Notes: generated by a model from the letters alone, not told the origin. A DNA stretch of 64,000 bases from Ancylobacter sp. TS-1 (GCF_009223885.1 NZ_CP045144.1:1302001-1366000), one strand, 5' to 3'. Counted from the first letter of the stretch, positions 38,278 through 46,259 are shown. A program made the numbers and translations.

Positions 38278-39275
38278 CAGGCGACCTCCTGCTTTTGTGG
38301 GGCATCCGCCAGCACGACGCGCGGGTCGCGGGCCAGCCAGAGCGAAACGGTGAGCGGCCCCTCGCCCTTCGGGGCGAGCGAGCGGTGGGACTGCGGCACG
38401 AGGCCGGCCTGGGTGAGCCAGCTCTCCATGATTTCCGGCGAGAAGCCGAGCCGGCGATGGGCGTGCTGCTCGCGCAGGAATTCGAGATCGTGCGGGTCGA
38501 AGTCGACGATCAGCAGCCGCCCGCCCGGGCGCAGCACCCGCGCCGCCTCGCGGATGGCGCGCGGAGCGTCCTCGAGGAAGTGCAGCACCTGATGGACGAT
38601 CACCACGTCGAAAGCGTCGCGCGGCAAGGCCAGATTGTAGATATCGCCCTGCCGGACGGTGGCGTTGCGCACTCCGGCACGCTCCAGATTGGCGCGTGCC
38701 ACCGCCAGCATCTCGGCCGAAAGGTCGATGCCGACGCCGCGCTCCATCTCATCGGTGAACAGTTCGAGAACCCGCCCGGTGCCGGTGCCGAGATCGAGCA
38801 GGCTGCCGATGCGGACGCCGGAAAGCGCCGATTTTATAGCGGCTTCCACCTGCTCCTCCGGCGCGTGCAGGCGGCGGATGGCGTCCCATTCATGGGCGTG
38901 GGCGCGGAAATAGTCCTGCGCATGGGCGGCGCGTGCGGCGCGCACCGCCTCCAGCCGCTCGCGGTCGCGCAGCACGATGGAATCGTCCGGCGCCAGCAGG
39001 TCGAGCAGAGCGTCGGTCAGGGCGCCGCCGGGGGTGTCGAGCGCGCGGCGGTAGAACACCCAGCTGGCCTCGCGGAACCGCTCGACCAGCCCGGCTTCCG
39101 CCAGCAGCTTGAGATGGCGCGAGATTCGCGGCTGCGACTGGCCCAGAATCTCGGTAAGCTCGGAAACCGTGAGTTCGCCCTCGCCGATCAGCGCCAGCAG
39201 GCGCAGGCGCGTGTCTTCGCCGGCCGCCTTGAGGCCGTCGAGCAATTGCGCGAAACCGAGCGATGAACCGGACAC
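38277..39275 (-). CDS. ArsR-family regulator fused to SAM methyltransferase domain (SahR-like)
   Basis: A 332-residue two-domain protein. Residues about 8-95 form a winged helix of ArsR type (LTVSELTEILGQSQPRISRH recognition region). Residues about 125-300 form a class I methyltransferase fold with LLDLGTGTGRVLELF, VIVHQVLHFLEDAPRAIREA and LRPGGRLLIVDFDPH. This architecture, adjacent to metF and metH, matches SahR-type regulators that sense S-adenosylhomocysteine; the methyltransferase fold is then a ligand sensor, not necessarily an enzyme. It starts with GTG at 39275 after CGGAG. A near-perfect 22-bp inverted repeat lies 15 bp upstream, implying autoregulation of the whole cluster. Confidence 0.85.
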   Translation of the reverse strand: MSGSSLGFAQLLDGLKAAGEDTRLRLLALIGEGELTVSELTEILGQSQPRISRHLKLLAEAGLVERFREASWVFYRRALDTPGGALTDALLDLLAPDDSIVLRDRERLEAVRAARAAHAQDYFRAHAHEWDAIRRLHAPEEQVEAAIKSALSGVRIGSLLDLGTGTGRVLELFTDEMERGVGIDLSAEMLAVARANLERAGVRNATVRQGDIYNLALPRDAFDVVIVHQVLHFLEDAPRAIREAARVLRPGGRLLIVDFDPHDLEFLREQHAHRRLGFSPEIMESWLTQAGLVPQSHRSLAPKGEGPLTVSLWLARDPRVVLADAPQKQEVA

Positions 39276-39290
39276 GGGAACTCCGAGAAA

Positions 39291-39312
39291 GATATAAAGA
39301 TATGTTTATGTC
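39291..39312. promoter_or_regulatory. Candidate SahR-type operator before the methionine-cycle operon
   Basis: GATATAAA, GATATG, TTTATGTC: 8-bp arms with a single mismatch around a 6-bp core. It lies 15 bp upstream of the regulator start, where promoter and operator are expected. The AT-rich ATAAAG/CTTTAT-type half-sites agree with what I recall of SahR motifs in Proteobacteria. Confidence 0.6.
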
Positions 39313-39350
39313 TTATCGGAGCGCCGCGCAAGGGGTGCGCGGTGTGCGCG

Positions 39351-39971
39351 ATGAGAGACAGTGAGATGGGCACGAGCGACAGGCAGGGGCCGGCGATGGA
39401 CGACGGCGCGGACACCCCGGCGGCGGCGCCTGCCGGGACGGGCGGCACATCCGGCGACGCCGGGGCGTTCGGTGCCCGTCCGGGCGAGATCGCGGTCGAC
39501 CTGCCCGCCGCGCCCGATGCCGGACTCTATTTCATCGGCCGCATCCGCACGCCATGGACCCACCGCGCCGACTGCCCGAAGAACGCCGGCCAGTCCGACG
39601 CTCCCTGCACGGTGGAGATCGACCCCGCCTTCCGCCCGGCGCTGCGGGGGCTGGCGGGCACCAGCCATGTCTGGCTGCTCTATTTCATGGACCGCTCGCC
39701 GCGAAACCTCGTCGTGCAGGTGCCGCGCTATTATGGCGAGCCGCGCGGCACCTTCGCGCTGCGCAGCCCCGCCCGCCCGAATCCGATCGCGATCAGCGCC
39801 GCGCGGCTGCTGGAGATCCATGACGACCGCCTTGTCGTCGCCGGGCTCGACTGCCTGGACGGCACGCCGCTTCTCGACGTCAAACCCTACTTCGCCTCCA
39901 CCGACTGCCACCCCGATGCCGTCGTCGGCTGGCACCGCGACCGTGCCGAAGGGCGAGGTTCCCCAGAGTGA
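39351..39971 (+). CDS. trmO: tRNA (t6A37) N6-methyltransferase TrmO / TsaA
   Basis: A 206-residue protein whose residues about 55-200 form the TsaA beta-barrel: FIGRIRTPW, NAGQ, LAGTSHVWLLYFMDRSPRN, RGTFALRSPARPNPIAISAARL and the closing DVKPYF. The RSPxRPNPIA motif is the SAM-binding and catalytic hallmark; the enzyme methylates t6A at position 37 of certain tRNAs. An extra Ala/Gly/Asp-rich, probably disordered N-terminus of about 50 residues precedes it. Start is uncertain: GTG 39342 (6 bp after AGGGG), ATG 39351 or ATG 39366. Divergent from the SahR-like regulator; the operator may touch its promoter. Confidence 0.88.
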   Translation: MRDSEMGTSDRQGPAMDDGADTPAAAPAGTGGTSGDAGAFGARPGEIAVDLPAAPDAGLYFIGRIRTPWTHRADCPKNAGQSDAPCTVEIDPAFRPALRGLAGTSHVWLLYFMDRSPRNLVVQVPRYYGEPRGTFALRSPARPNPIAISAARLLEIHDDRLVVAGLDCLDGTPLLDVKPYFASTDCHPDAVVGWHRDRAEGRGSPE

Positions 39972-40129
39972 CCTGTGGCAGCAATGCATCGGCCATGCGC
40001 CACGCGCATGTCACCGGCCCGCGCGCCATTTCGTGACCCTTTACGGTCTTGAACCTGCCTTGATCCTGCGCCATTCCCTCACGATAAGCATTCCCGCATT
40101 CACGTCCCGGCAGATTCGGTTAAGGCTTG

Positions 40130-41269
40130 ATGATGGTCGTTCGCCTCGGTTTCGCTCCTGCTGTCGCTCTCACCGTCCTTGCCTCGGTCGGCAGCGCGGC
40201 AGCGCAGTACAACTCCGCCGCAGAGCAGGATCCCGCCACGCAGGGCCAGTCGGCTTATGAGGCCGCGGGAAGCCGCGCCGTCGAGGACGTAGAGGTTCCC
40301 GCCGCCTACGATCCCTACGGCTCCTCGCAGGGCGCCGCCGCACCGCAGACCTACGGCACCACGCCCCCCGGCGTGCGCGATCCCTATGCGCAGCCGATCC
40401 AGGGCGCCGGCATCCAGCAGCCGCCGGTCGGCGTGCCGGGTGCCGCCGTTCCCGGCGCCGCGCCGCATGTCGCCAATGCGCCCTACACCAATCCGGCGAG
40501 CCAGCCGGCCGGCTATCCGCCGGGCGCCTATTCCGGCCAGCAGCCGGCAGGCATGGGCTCGTCCTATGGCAGCGCCGCCGCGCCCGCGCCGACCTATGGA
40601 GCGCCGGCCGCCACCGCGCAGCCGGACGCGACCAATAATTACGGTGCCAATGGCTCCAGCGTCGCCATGCTGCCGCCCGAGGACCAGCCCGAGACCGGCC
40701 CCGCCAAGGAGCTGCCGTTGAACCTCAAGCGCCAGATCGTCGACTATGTGACGAAGGAAGCGCCGGGCACGCTCGTGATCGATACGCCCAATACCTACCT
40801 CTATTACGTGCTGCCGGGTGGCAAGGCCGAGCGTTACGGCATCGGCGTCGGCCGCGAGGGCTTCACCTGGGCCGGCACCGAGAAGATCAGCCGCAAGGCG
40901 GAATGGGCCGACTGGCGCCCGCCGGCGGAAATGATCGAGCGCCAGCCCTACCTGCCGCGCTTCATGGCGGGCGGCCCGGGCAACCCGCTCGGTGCGCGCA
41001 CCATGTATCTCGGCGGCACCATCTACCGCATTCACGGCACCAACCAGCCCTCGACCATCGGCAAGTTCATGTCGTCGGGCTGCATCCGCATGCTCAACGA
41101 GGATGTCGAGAACCTCTATGAGCGCGTGAAGGTCGGCACCAAGGTCGTCGTGCTGCCGGGCAATGCGCCGGCCACCGCCTCGGCCTCGCAGGCTCCGGCG
41201 ACCACTGGCTCGGTACCGAACACCACCGCCGCCGTGCCGGTGATGGATACCGGCGTCGCCGTCCGCTGA
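40130..41269 (+). CDS. L,D-transpeptidase (YkuD) with long low-complexity linker
   Basis: A 379-residue periplasmic protein. A signal peptide (1-25, VALTVLASVGSAAAQ) is followed by about 165 residues rich in Pro, Ala, Tyr, Gln and Gly, with repeated short units such as PxAYxG, YGAPA and QPAG. The YkuD domain (about 212-335) comes next: VIDTPNTYLYYVLPGGKAERY, LPRFMAGGPGNPLGARTMYLG, His302 in IHGTNQPSTIG and catalytic Cys318 in SSGCIRML. The linker probably spans part of the cell wall or periplasm to reach cross-linking sites. TTAAGG precedes two tandem ATGs (40130, 40133). It differs from the shorter-linker Tat-exported enzyme at 13082. Confidence 0.92.
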   Translation: MMVVRLGFAPAVALTVLASVGSAAAQYNSAAEQDPATQGQSAYEAAGSRAVEDVEVPAAYDPYGSSQGAAAPQTYGTTPPGVRDPYAQPIQGAGIQQPPVGVPGAAVPGAAPHVANAPYTNPASQPAGYPPGAYSGQQPAGMGSSYGSAAAPAPTYGAPAATAQPDATNNYGANGSSVAMLPPEDQPETGPAKELPLNLKRQIVDYVTKEAPGTLVIDTPNTYLYYVLPGGKAERYGIGVGREGFTWAGTEKISRKAEWADWRPPAEMIERQPYLPRFMAGGPGNPLGARTMYLGGTIYRIHGTNQPSTIGKFMSSGCIRMLNEDVENLYERVKVGTKVVVLPGNAPATASASQAPATTGSVPNTTAAVPVMDTGVAVR

Positions 41270-41324
41270 GACCGATGAGCGGGCGCCGAGCGCCCGCTTC
41301 GTCCCCCGTCTGGCGGGACGCCCT

Positions 41325-41942
41325 CTAGCGGGTCCACAGCCGCTGCGGCGGCACCCGGACCTCGATATCGCTGCCGGCGACGAGTTCGCCGGCGCGCTCC
41401 ACCCACGCCACCAGCCCGCGCAGGCCGCCGGCGAGCTTCGGAAAGCCAAGCTCCGCCGCGCTCTCGCCGGTCGCGGCCGCCACCGCCGCCCCGGCATGGC
41501 GGCAGGGTGCGTTCTCCCCTTCCACCGCCAGCGCCGCCCCGCCCGGGAAATGCAGCCGCGTGCCCGGCGGCAGCGCGGTGAGATGCGGCACGCCCTCGAT
41601 CACCAGATTGGCGCCGATCCATTCCGGCCGCACCTCGCTCACGCCGAGGCGGCGGGCGATTTCGGCCAGTTCGTCCGGCGCCACCAGCGAGATCTGGCGG
41701 GCGTTGCGGATCGGCGTGCCGCGCGGATACCAGGGCACGCGGCTGTCGGCCGGGCGGGAATGGCCGGCATGGCGGTCGCCCGGCACGCCCTCCAGCGTGA
41801 CGGTGAGACCGGGCACGGCGCGGGTGGCGAAGCTGTCGCCATCGGCGATGAGCGTTCCGGCGAGGCGCGCGGCAAGGCGCTGGGCGGGGATCGCGGCGGG
41901 GGCGCCGAACAGGTCGGCCTGTGTTTCGACGAAGCTCGGCAT
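41325..41942 (-). CDS. MOSC-domain protein
   Basis: A 205-residue protein with a MOSC fold (molybdenum cofactor sulfurase C-terminal type). Landmarks are LEGVPGDRHAGHSRPAD, GTPIRNARQISLVAPDELAEIA, GANLVIEGVPHLTALPPGTRLHF and the conserved Cys segment AVEGENAPCRHAG. Stand-alone MOSC proteins such as YiiM detoxify N-hydroxylated base analogues using Moco; the Cys here occupies the Moco-sulfur-ligand position. Substrate unassigned. The ATG at 41942 gives MPSFVETQADLFG. Divergent from the hdeD operon; the 165-bp gap contains an EcfG-type promoter on the other strand. Confidence 0.87.
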   Translation of the reverse strand: MPSFVETQADLFGAPAAIPAQRLAARLAGTLIADGDSFATRAVPGLTVTLEGVPGDRHAGHSRPADSRVPWYPRGTPIRNARQISLVAPDELAEIARRLGVSEVRPEWIGANLVIEGVPHLTALPPGTRLHFPGGAALAVEGENAPCRHAGAAVAAATGESAAELGFPKLAGGLRGLVAWVERAGELVAGSDIEVRVPPQRLWTR

Positions 41943-42040
41943 CGCGTTCTCCCGGCAAGTTCTGGATGGCGACAATCCCTGACTACTGGCGCGCCGTCCA
42001 CGCCTATACGATACGGCGCTCGTCGCTTGGACGAGTCGCT

Positions 42041-42065
42041 GGAACTCCGGGGGCGGGATGTCGTT
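42041..42065 (+). promoter_or_regulatory. EcfG-type general stress promoter upstream of hdeD-opgC operon
   Basis: GGAAC (42041-42045), 16 bp, CGTT (42062-42065) is a perfect match to the EcfG consensus. It is 42 bp upstream of the HdeD-like start and is the only promoter-like string I find before this four-gene operon. Confidence 0.75.
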
Positions 42066-42107
42066 ACCGCCCTGCCGGCGTGGCGAGCCATGAGAGGATT
42101 GACGACA

Positions 42108-42686
42108 ATGTCTCTTCCGACTGATTCCATGACGCCGACACCCGGCAGCTATGTCGCCGGGCAGCTTTCCGAACTCAAGGCCAAGTGGGGCTGGTTCGTC
42201 GCCCTCGGCGCGCTGATGATCATCGCCGGGGCGATCGCCCTCGGCAATCTCGTGCTCAGCACGGTGGTCTCCGTTCTCTATATCGGCGTGCTGATGGCGA
42301 TCACGGGCGGCGCGCAGATCGTCCACGCCTTCCAGGTCAAGACGTGGGGCGCCTTCGCCTTCTGGCTGCTGGACGGCCTGCTGTTCCTCGCCGCCGGCCT
42401 TGTCGCCATCGTGGTGCCGCTCGTCGCCGCCGAATTCCTCACCCTGTTCCTCGGCATCTCGCTGATCATCGGCGGCGTGTTCCGTCTCGTCGCCGCCTTC
42501 AAGCTGCGCCCGGCGCAGGGCTGGGGCTGGATCGCCTTCTCGGCGGTCATCGCCGTGCTGCTCGGCATCGAGATCATCGCCGGCTGGCCGGTCAGCGGCA
42601 TGTGGGTGCTCGGCCTGCTGCTCGGAATCGACCTCGTCTTCAACGGCGTGGCCGTGCTCTTCCTCGGCCTCGGCCTGAAGAAGTGA
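42108..42686 (+). CDS. HdeD-family membrane protein
   Basis: A 192-residue protein with six hydrophobic helices and the DUF308 repeat structure of HdeD (acid-resistance membrane protein): GWFVALGALMIIAGAIALGN, LYIGVLMAITGGAQIVHAF, FWLLDGLLFLAAGLVAIVVP and the matching C-terminal half. HdeD helps E. coli resist acid at high density by an unclear mechanism; homologues are widespread in stress regulons. ATG 42108 follows GAGAGGA. The gene is first in an operon with an OpgC protein (10 bp later) and two SGNH-type proteins and has an EcfG-type promoter. Confidence 0.88.
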   Translation: MSLPTDSMTPTPGSYVAGQLSELKAKWGWFVALGALMIIAGAIALGNLVLSTVVSVLYIGVLMAITGGAQIVHAFQVKTWGAFAFWLLDGLLFLAAGLVAIVVPLVAAEFLTLFLGISLIIGGVFRLVAAFKLRPAQGWGWIAFSAVIAVLLGIEIIAGWPVSGMWVLGLLLGIDLVFNGVAVLFLGLGLKK

Positions 42687-42696
42687 GCGAGAGCCG

Positions 42697-43899
42697 GTGA
42701 GTTCGAGCGCCGCACCGGCGGCGTACCCCACGGGACCGGCCGAAGGGCCGGCCCCGTCCGCGGCCAGCGGGCGCGACCTGCGGCTCGACCTGTTCCGGGG
42801 CCTTGCCCTGTGGTTCATCTTCCTCAACCACGTGCCGAACAACGTGGCGAACTGGATCACCAACCGGAACTTCGGCTTCTCCGACGCCACCGAGATCTTC
42901 GTCTTCATCTCCGGCTACACCGCCGCCATGGTCTATGGCCGGCAACTCAACGGCAGCGGGGCGATCGTCACCTCGGCGCGCATCCTGCGCCGGGCCTGGC
43001 AGCTCTACGTCGCCTTCATCTTCCTGTTCGTCATCTATCTCGCCGAGATTTCCTATGTCGTCGGCAGCTTCGAGAACCCGCTCTACGCGGAGGAGATGGG
43101 CGCGCTGCAATTCCTGGCGGAACCCGATGTGGCGCTGGTGCAGGCGCTGCTGCTGAAGTTCCGCCCGGCCAATATGGACGTGCTGCCGCTCTATATCGCG
43201 CTGCTCGCCACCTTCCCGCCGATCCTGATCGCGCTGAAGCGGTGGCCCGACGCGACGCTCGGTGCCTCCTTCCTGCTCTGGGCGGCGGTGCAGGTGTGGG
43301 GCTTCAACCTGCCGGGCTATCCCGACGACCGCATGTGGTTCTTCAACCCCTTCGCCTGGCAGTTCCTGTTCGCCTTTGGCGGCTGGTGCGGGCTCGGCGG
43401 CAGCGACCGCTTGACCGGGCTGATCCAGTCGCGCGCGGTGCTGGCGTTGGCGGCGGCCTATCTGGTGGTCTCGCTGCTCGTGGTGCTGAGCTGGTGGTGG
43501 CCGCCGCTGGAGGGCTTCGTGCCCGACGCGGTGGGCGAGATCATCTACCCGATCAGCAAGACCGACCTGTCGCCGCTGCGGCTGCTGCACTTCCTCGCGC
43601 TCGCCGTCGTGGTGGTGCGCCTCGTGCCGGTGGACATGCCGGCGCTGCGCTGGCCGGTGTTGCGGCCGATGATCCTGTGCGGCCAGCATTCGCTCGAAGT
43701 GTTCTGTTTCGGCGTGTTCCTTTCTTTCGCCGCACATTTCGTGCTCAACGAAGTGACAGGATCGCTGACCATGCAGCTGACGCTGAGCCTCGCGGGCATC
43801 TGCCTGATGGTGGCGCTCTCGGCGCTGCTCTCATGGTATGCTCGCGCCGAGCGCGACGCGGCGGCGCGCAGGATGGCGGAACGACTCGGATCATCGTGA
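42697..43899 (+). CDS. opgC: OpgC-family acyltransferase (osmoregulated glucan modification)
   Basis: A 400-residue polytopic inner-membrane protein of the OpgC family, related to acyltransferase 3. The opening RDLRLDLFRGLALWFIFLNH and the next FGFSDATEIFVFISGYTAA are diagnostic, and about ten helices follow. OpgC enzymes add succinyl groups to periplasmic glucans (OPG or cyclic glucans), changing their charge during osmotic or other stress. A GTG start at 42697 lies 10 bp after hdeD. The stop overlaps the GTG of the next gene (GTGA), showing tight coupling to the SGNH protein. No glucan synthase gene is in the window, so the acceptor glycan is unknown. Confidence 0.9.
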   Translation: MSSSAAPAAYPTGPAEGPAPSAASGRDLRLDLFRGLALWFIFLNHVPNNVANWITNRNFGFSDATEIFVFISGYTAAMVYGRQLNGSGAIVTSARILRRAWQLYVAFIFLFVIYLAEISYVVGSFENPLYAEEMGALQFLAEPDVALVQALLLKFRPANMDVLPLYIALLATFPPILIALKRWPDATLGASFLLWAAVQVWGFNLPGYPDDRMWFFNPFAWQFLFAFGGWCGLGGSDRLTGLIQSRAVLALAAAYLVVSLLVVLSWWWPPLEGFVPDAVGEIIYPISKTDLSPLRLLHFLALAVVVVRLVPVDMPALRWPVLRPMILCGQHSLEVFCFGVFLSFAAHFVLNEVTGSLTMQLTLSLAGICLMVALSALLSWYARAERDAAARRMAERLGSS

Positions 43900-44651
43900 A
43901 ACGCTGGCTTTGGGGTGTCTTTCTCGCAACGACCCTCGCCATGGGGGGCGGCTCGGCGGCGTTCGCCGAGACGGCGAGCGTATGCGCCGCACCGTCCGCG
44001 CTGACCCGCGCCGTCTTCCCGCTGCCGCGCCTCGCCCGCTCGCTGGAGCGCAAGGAACCCACGACCATCCTCGTGCTGAACAGCGCCTCCGGCGCCAAGA
44101 AGACCTCCAACATGCCGCGCAGCTTCCCGAGCTACATCGAGGAGACCCTGCGCGCGCGCTATCCCGACGGCGGCGTCGCGGTGACCACCCATAATGAGCC
44201 CCGCGCCACCGCCGAGGCGATACTGGGCGACCTGCCCGGCGTGCTGGCGGAAACCCGCCCCGCGCTGATGATCTGGCAGACCGGCACCTACGACACCATA
44301 CTGGGCGCGGACGCCTCCGCCTTCTCCGACGCGGTGGACACCGGCATCGGCTATGCCCACGGCGCCGGCGCCGACGTGATCGTGGTCAGCCCGCAATACA
44401 GCCCGCGCACCGCCTTCGCCTTCGACGTCGCGCCCTACACCAACGCCCTGCGCTGGGCGACGCGCGAGGCCGGCGTGCCCTTCTTCGACCGCTACGCCAT
44501 CATGCGCTTCTGGGAGGATGAGGGCATTTTCGACTTCGACAGCGCCCGCCCCTCCGCCTCCCTCTTCGCCGACGTGCATCAGTGCATCGGCCGGCTTCTG
44601 GTCGGCATGATCGTCGATGGCGTCCAGACCCGAGCCCTGGGTTCCCGCTGA
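43896..44651 (+). CDS. Periplasmic SGNH-hydrolase-like protein with altered motifs
   Basis: A 251-residue protein with a signal peptide (KRWLWGVFLATTLAMGGGSAAFA) starting from the GTG at 43896, which overlaps the opgC stop. The fold can be followed through ILVLNSASGAKKTSN (block I position, with Asn in place of Gly), LMIWQTGTYDTI (block III), DVIVVSPQYSP and FADVHQCIG (block V, with D-x-H instead of D-x-x-H). Motifs are therefore weaker than in the next gene, and activity may be reduced or different. It is probably a periplasmic partner of the OpgC acyltransferase. It ends one base before the next start. Confidence 0.8.
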   Translation: MKRWLWGVFLATTLAMGGGSAAFAETASVCAAPSALTRAVFPLPRLARSLERKEPTTILVLNSASGAKKTSNMPRSFPSYIEETLRARYPDGGVAVTTHNEPRATAEAILGDLPGVLAETRPALMIWQTGTYDTILGADASAFSDAVDTGIGYAHGAGADVIVVSPQYSPRTAFAFDVAPYTNALRWATREAGVPFFDRYAIMRFWEDEGIFDFDSARPSASLFADVHQCIGRLLVGMIVDGVQTRALGSR

Positions 44652-44652
44652 C

Positions 44653-45537
44653 ATGCGCCAGACCTGCCTTCTCCTCGCCGCCGTCCTCGCTCTCGGCACC
44701 GCCGTTCCAGCCCGTGCGCAGACCTTGACCGGCAGCCAGCCCCTGACCGGCGGCGCGACGGCGCTGATCCCGGCCGCCTGCCCCGCCACCAGCCGGACGC
44801 AGGCCCGGCTGGGCGTGCCGCTGGCGCGCACCGCCGCCCGGCTGCGGGCGGGCAAGCCCGTCGTCATAGTCGCCATCGGCTCGTCCTCGACCGCCGGGGC
44901 CGGCGCCACCTCGGCGGAGGCCGCCTATCCCAACCGGCTGCAGGCCATGCTGCGCGAGCGCTTCCCCGACGCCGACATCACCATCGTCAATCGCGGCGTG
45001 AACGGGCAGGACGCGCCCGAGATGCTGGCGCGCTTCGAGGCCGACGTCGCCTCCCGCCAGCCGACGCTGGTGCTCTGGCAGTCCGGCGTGAACGCGCTGT
45101 TCCGCGCCGACGGCCCCGCCACCGCCGAGGCGCTGCTGCGCGAGGCGGTCGCCCGCGTGCGCGCGCTCGATGCCGACCTCGTGCTGGTCGATCCGCAATA
45201 CGCCCCGCGCGTGATCGACGATGCCGACACCGCGCAGATGCTCGGCACCATCGACCGGGTGGCGGCCGAGGAAGGCGTCGGCGTCTATCACCGTTTCGCG
45301 CTGATGCGCGAATGGCACGAGAAAGCCGGCATGTCGTTCGACGCCTTCCTCTGGAAGGACAAGTTCCACCTGAACGACTGGGGCTATAACTGCTTCGCCC
45401 GCGATCTCGGCCGCGCCATGGTCGCCAATATCGAGGCGCAGCAGCGTTCCGCCGACATGGCGCCGGCCGCGCCCAAGGCAGCGACGGCGAGCACCCCCGC
45501 CACCCCCGCAGCGGTGTCGCGCACCGCCATCCCCTGA
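44653..45537 (+). CDS. Periplasmic SGNH/GDSL-type esterase or acyltransferase
   Basis: A 294-residue protein with a signal peptide (1-22, LLLAAVLALGTAVPARA). SGNH blocks are intact: IVAIGSSSTAGAGATS (block I Ser), RGVNGQDAPEMLARFEADV (block II Gly/Asn), LVLWQSGVNALF (block III) and KDKFHLNDWGYNCFA (block V Asp and His). A Pro/Ala/Thr-rich tail follows. Such proteins transfer or remove acyl groups on extracellular glycans. The start at 44653 is one base after the previous stop. Together with the preceding gene it resembles the SGNH half of AT3-SGNH proteins, here encoded separately from the OpgC membrane partner. Confidence 0.88.
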   Translation: MRQTCLLLAAVLALGTAVPARAQTLTGSQPLTGGATALIPAACPATSRTQARLGVPLARTAARLRAGKPVVIVAIGSSSTAGAGATSAEAAYPNRLQAMLRERFPDADITIVNRGVNGQDAPEMLARFEADVASRQPTLVLWQSGVNALFRADGPATAEALLREAVARVRALDADLVLVDPQYAPRVIDDADTAQMLGTIDRVAAEEGVGVYHRFALMREWHEKAGMSFDAFLWKDKFHLNDWGYNCFARDLGRAMVANIEAQQRSADMAPAAPKAATASTPATPAAVSRTAIP

Positions 45538-45544
45538 GGCCGCC

Positions 45545-46216
45545 CTACGCCGTCACGAGGCCGATGGCGAAGCCGTCATGGCCCTTGGCGCCCACCGTCT
45601 GCACCGCCGTGGCGCAGACGCGCGGCTGGCCGGCGAACCAGTCATAGGACGCGCGCACGCCCTGCACGCGCGGATCGGCATGGCCGGCCTCGAGCACCTT
45701 GCCCTCGCGCACCACATTGTCGGCGACGATGAGGGTGCCGACGCGCGCGAAGCGCAGCGCCCAGTCGAGATATCGGGGGTTGTTCGGCTTGTCGGCATCG
45801 ATGAACACTAGGTCGAAGGGCGCCGCGCCCTCGTCCCGCAGCGCCGCGAGACTGTCGAGCGCCGGCCCGACGCGGATATCCACATGCGCCCCGAACCCGG
45901 CGGCGGCGATGTTGGCCCGCGCCACCGCCGCATGGGCGGGCGCGTATTCCAGCGTCACCAGCCGCCCGTCCGCCGGCAGCGCGCGGGCGAGCCAGATGGT
46001 GGAGTAGCCGCCGAGCGTGCCGATCTCCAGGATGCGCCGCGCCCCGGCGAGCCGGGCGAGGATCATCAGCAACTTGCCCTGATTGGGCGCCACGGCAATG
46101 TCCGGCAGGCCGGCCGCCGCGCTGGCGGCGAGCGCGCTGTCGAGCGCCGCGTCGGGCGGCACCAGCGCATCGGCGATGTAGTCGTCGACGGCGGTCCACA
46201 ATGCCTGCGTCTTCAT
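45545..46216 (-). CDS. SAM-dependent O-methyltransferase (caffeoyl-CoA OMT-like)
   Basis: A 223-residue methyltransferase of the Methyltransf_3 group: RRILEIGTLGGYSTIWLARAL (motif I), LVTLEYAPAHAAVARANI and the metal-binding block FDLVFIDADKPNNPRYLDWAL, followed by GTLIVADNVVREG with Asp and Asn ligands. Such enzymes methylate catechol-type hydroxyls using a divalent metal. The natural substrate is unknown; no polyphenol pathway genes are adjacent. Convergent with the SGNH operon, stops seven bases apart. The ATG at 46216 gives MKTQALWTAVDDYI, typical of this group. Confidence 0.92.
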   Translation of the reverse strand: MKTQALWTAVDDYIADALVPPDAALDSALAASAAAGLPDIAVAPNQGKLLMILARLAGARRILEIGTLGGYSTIWLARALPADGRLVTLEYAPAHAAVARANIAAAGFGAHVDIRVGPALDSLAALRDEGAAPFDLVFIDADKPNNPRYLDWALRFARVGTLIVADNVVREGKVLEAGHADPRVQGVRASYDWFAGQPRVCATAVQTVGAKGHDGFAIGLVTA

Positions 46217-46259
46217 CGCCCGCTCCCGCCTCTGCCTTGCCCGGGGAAGACCCCCGCGC

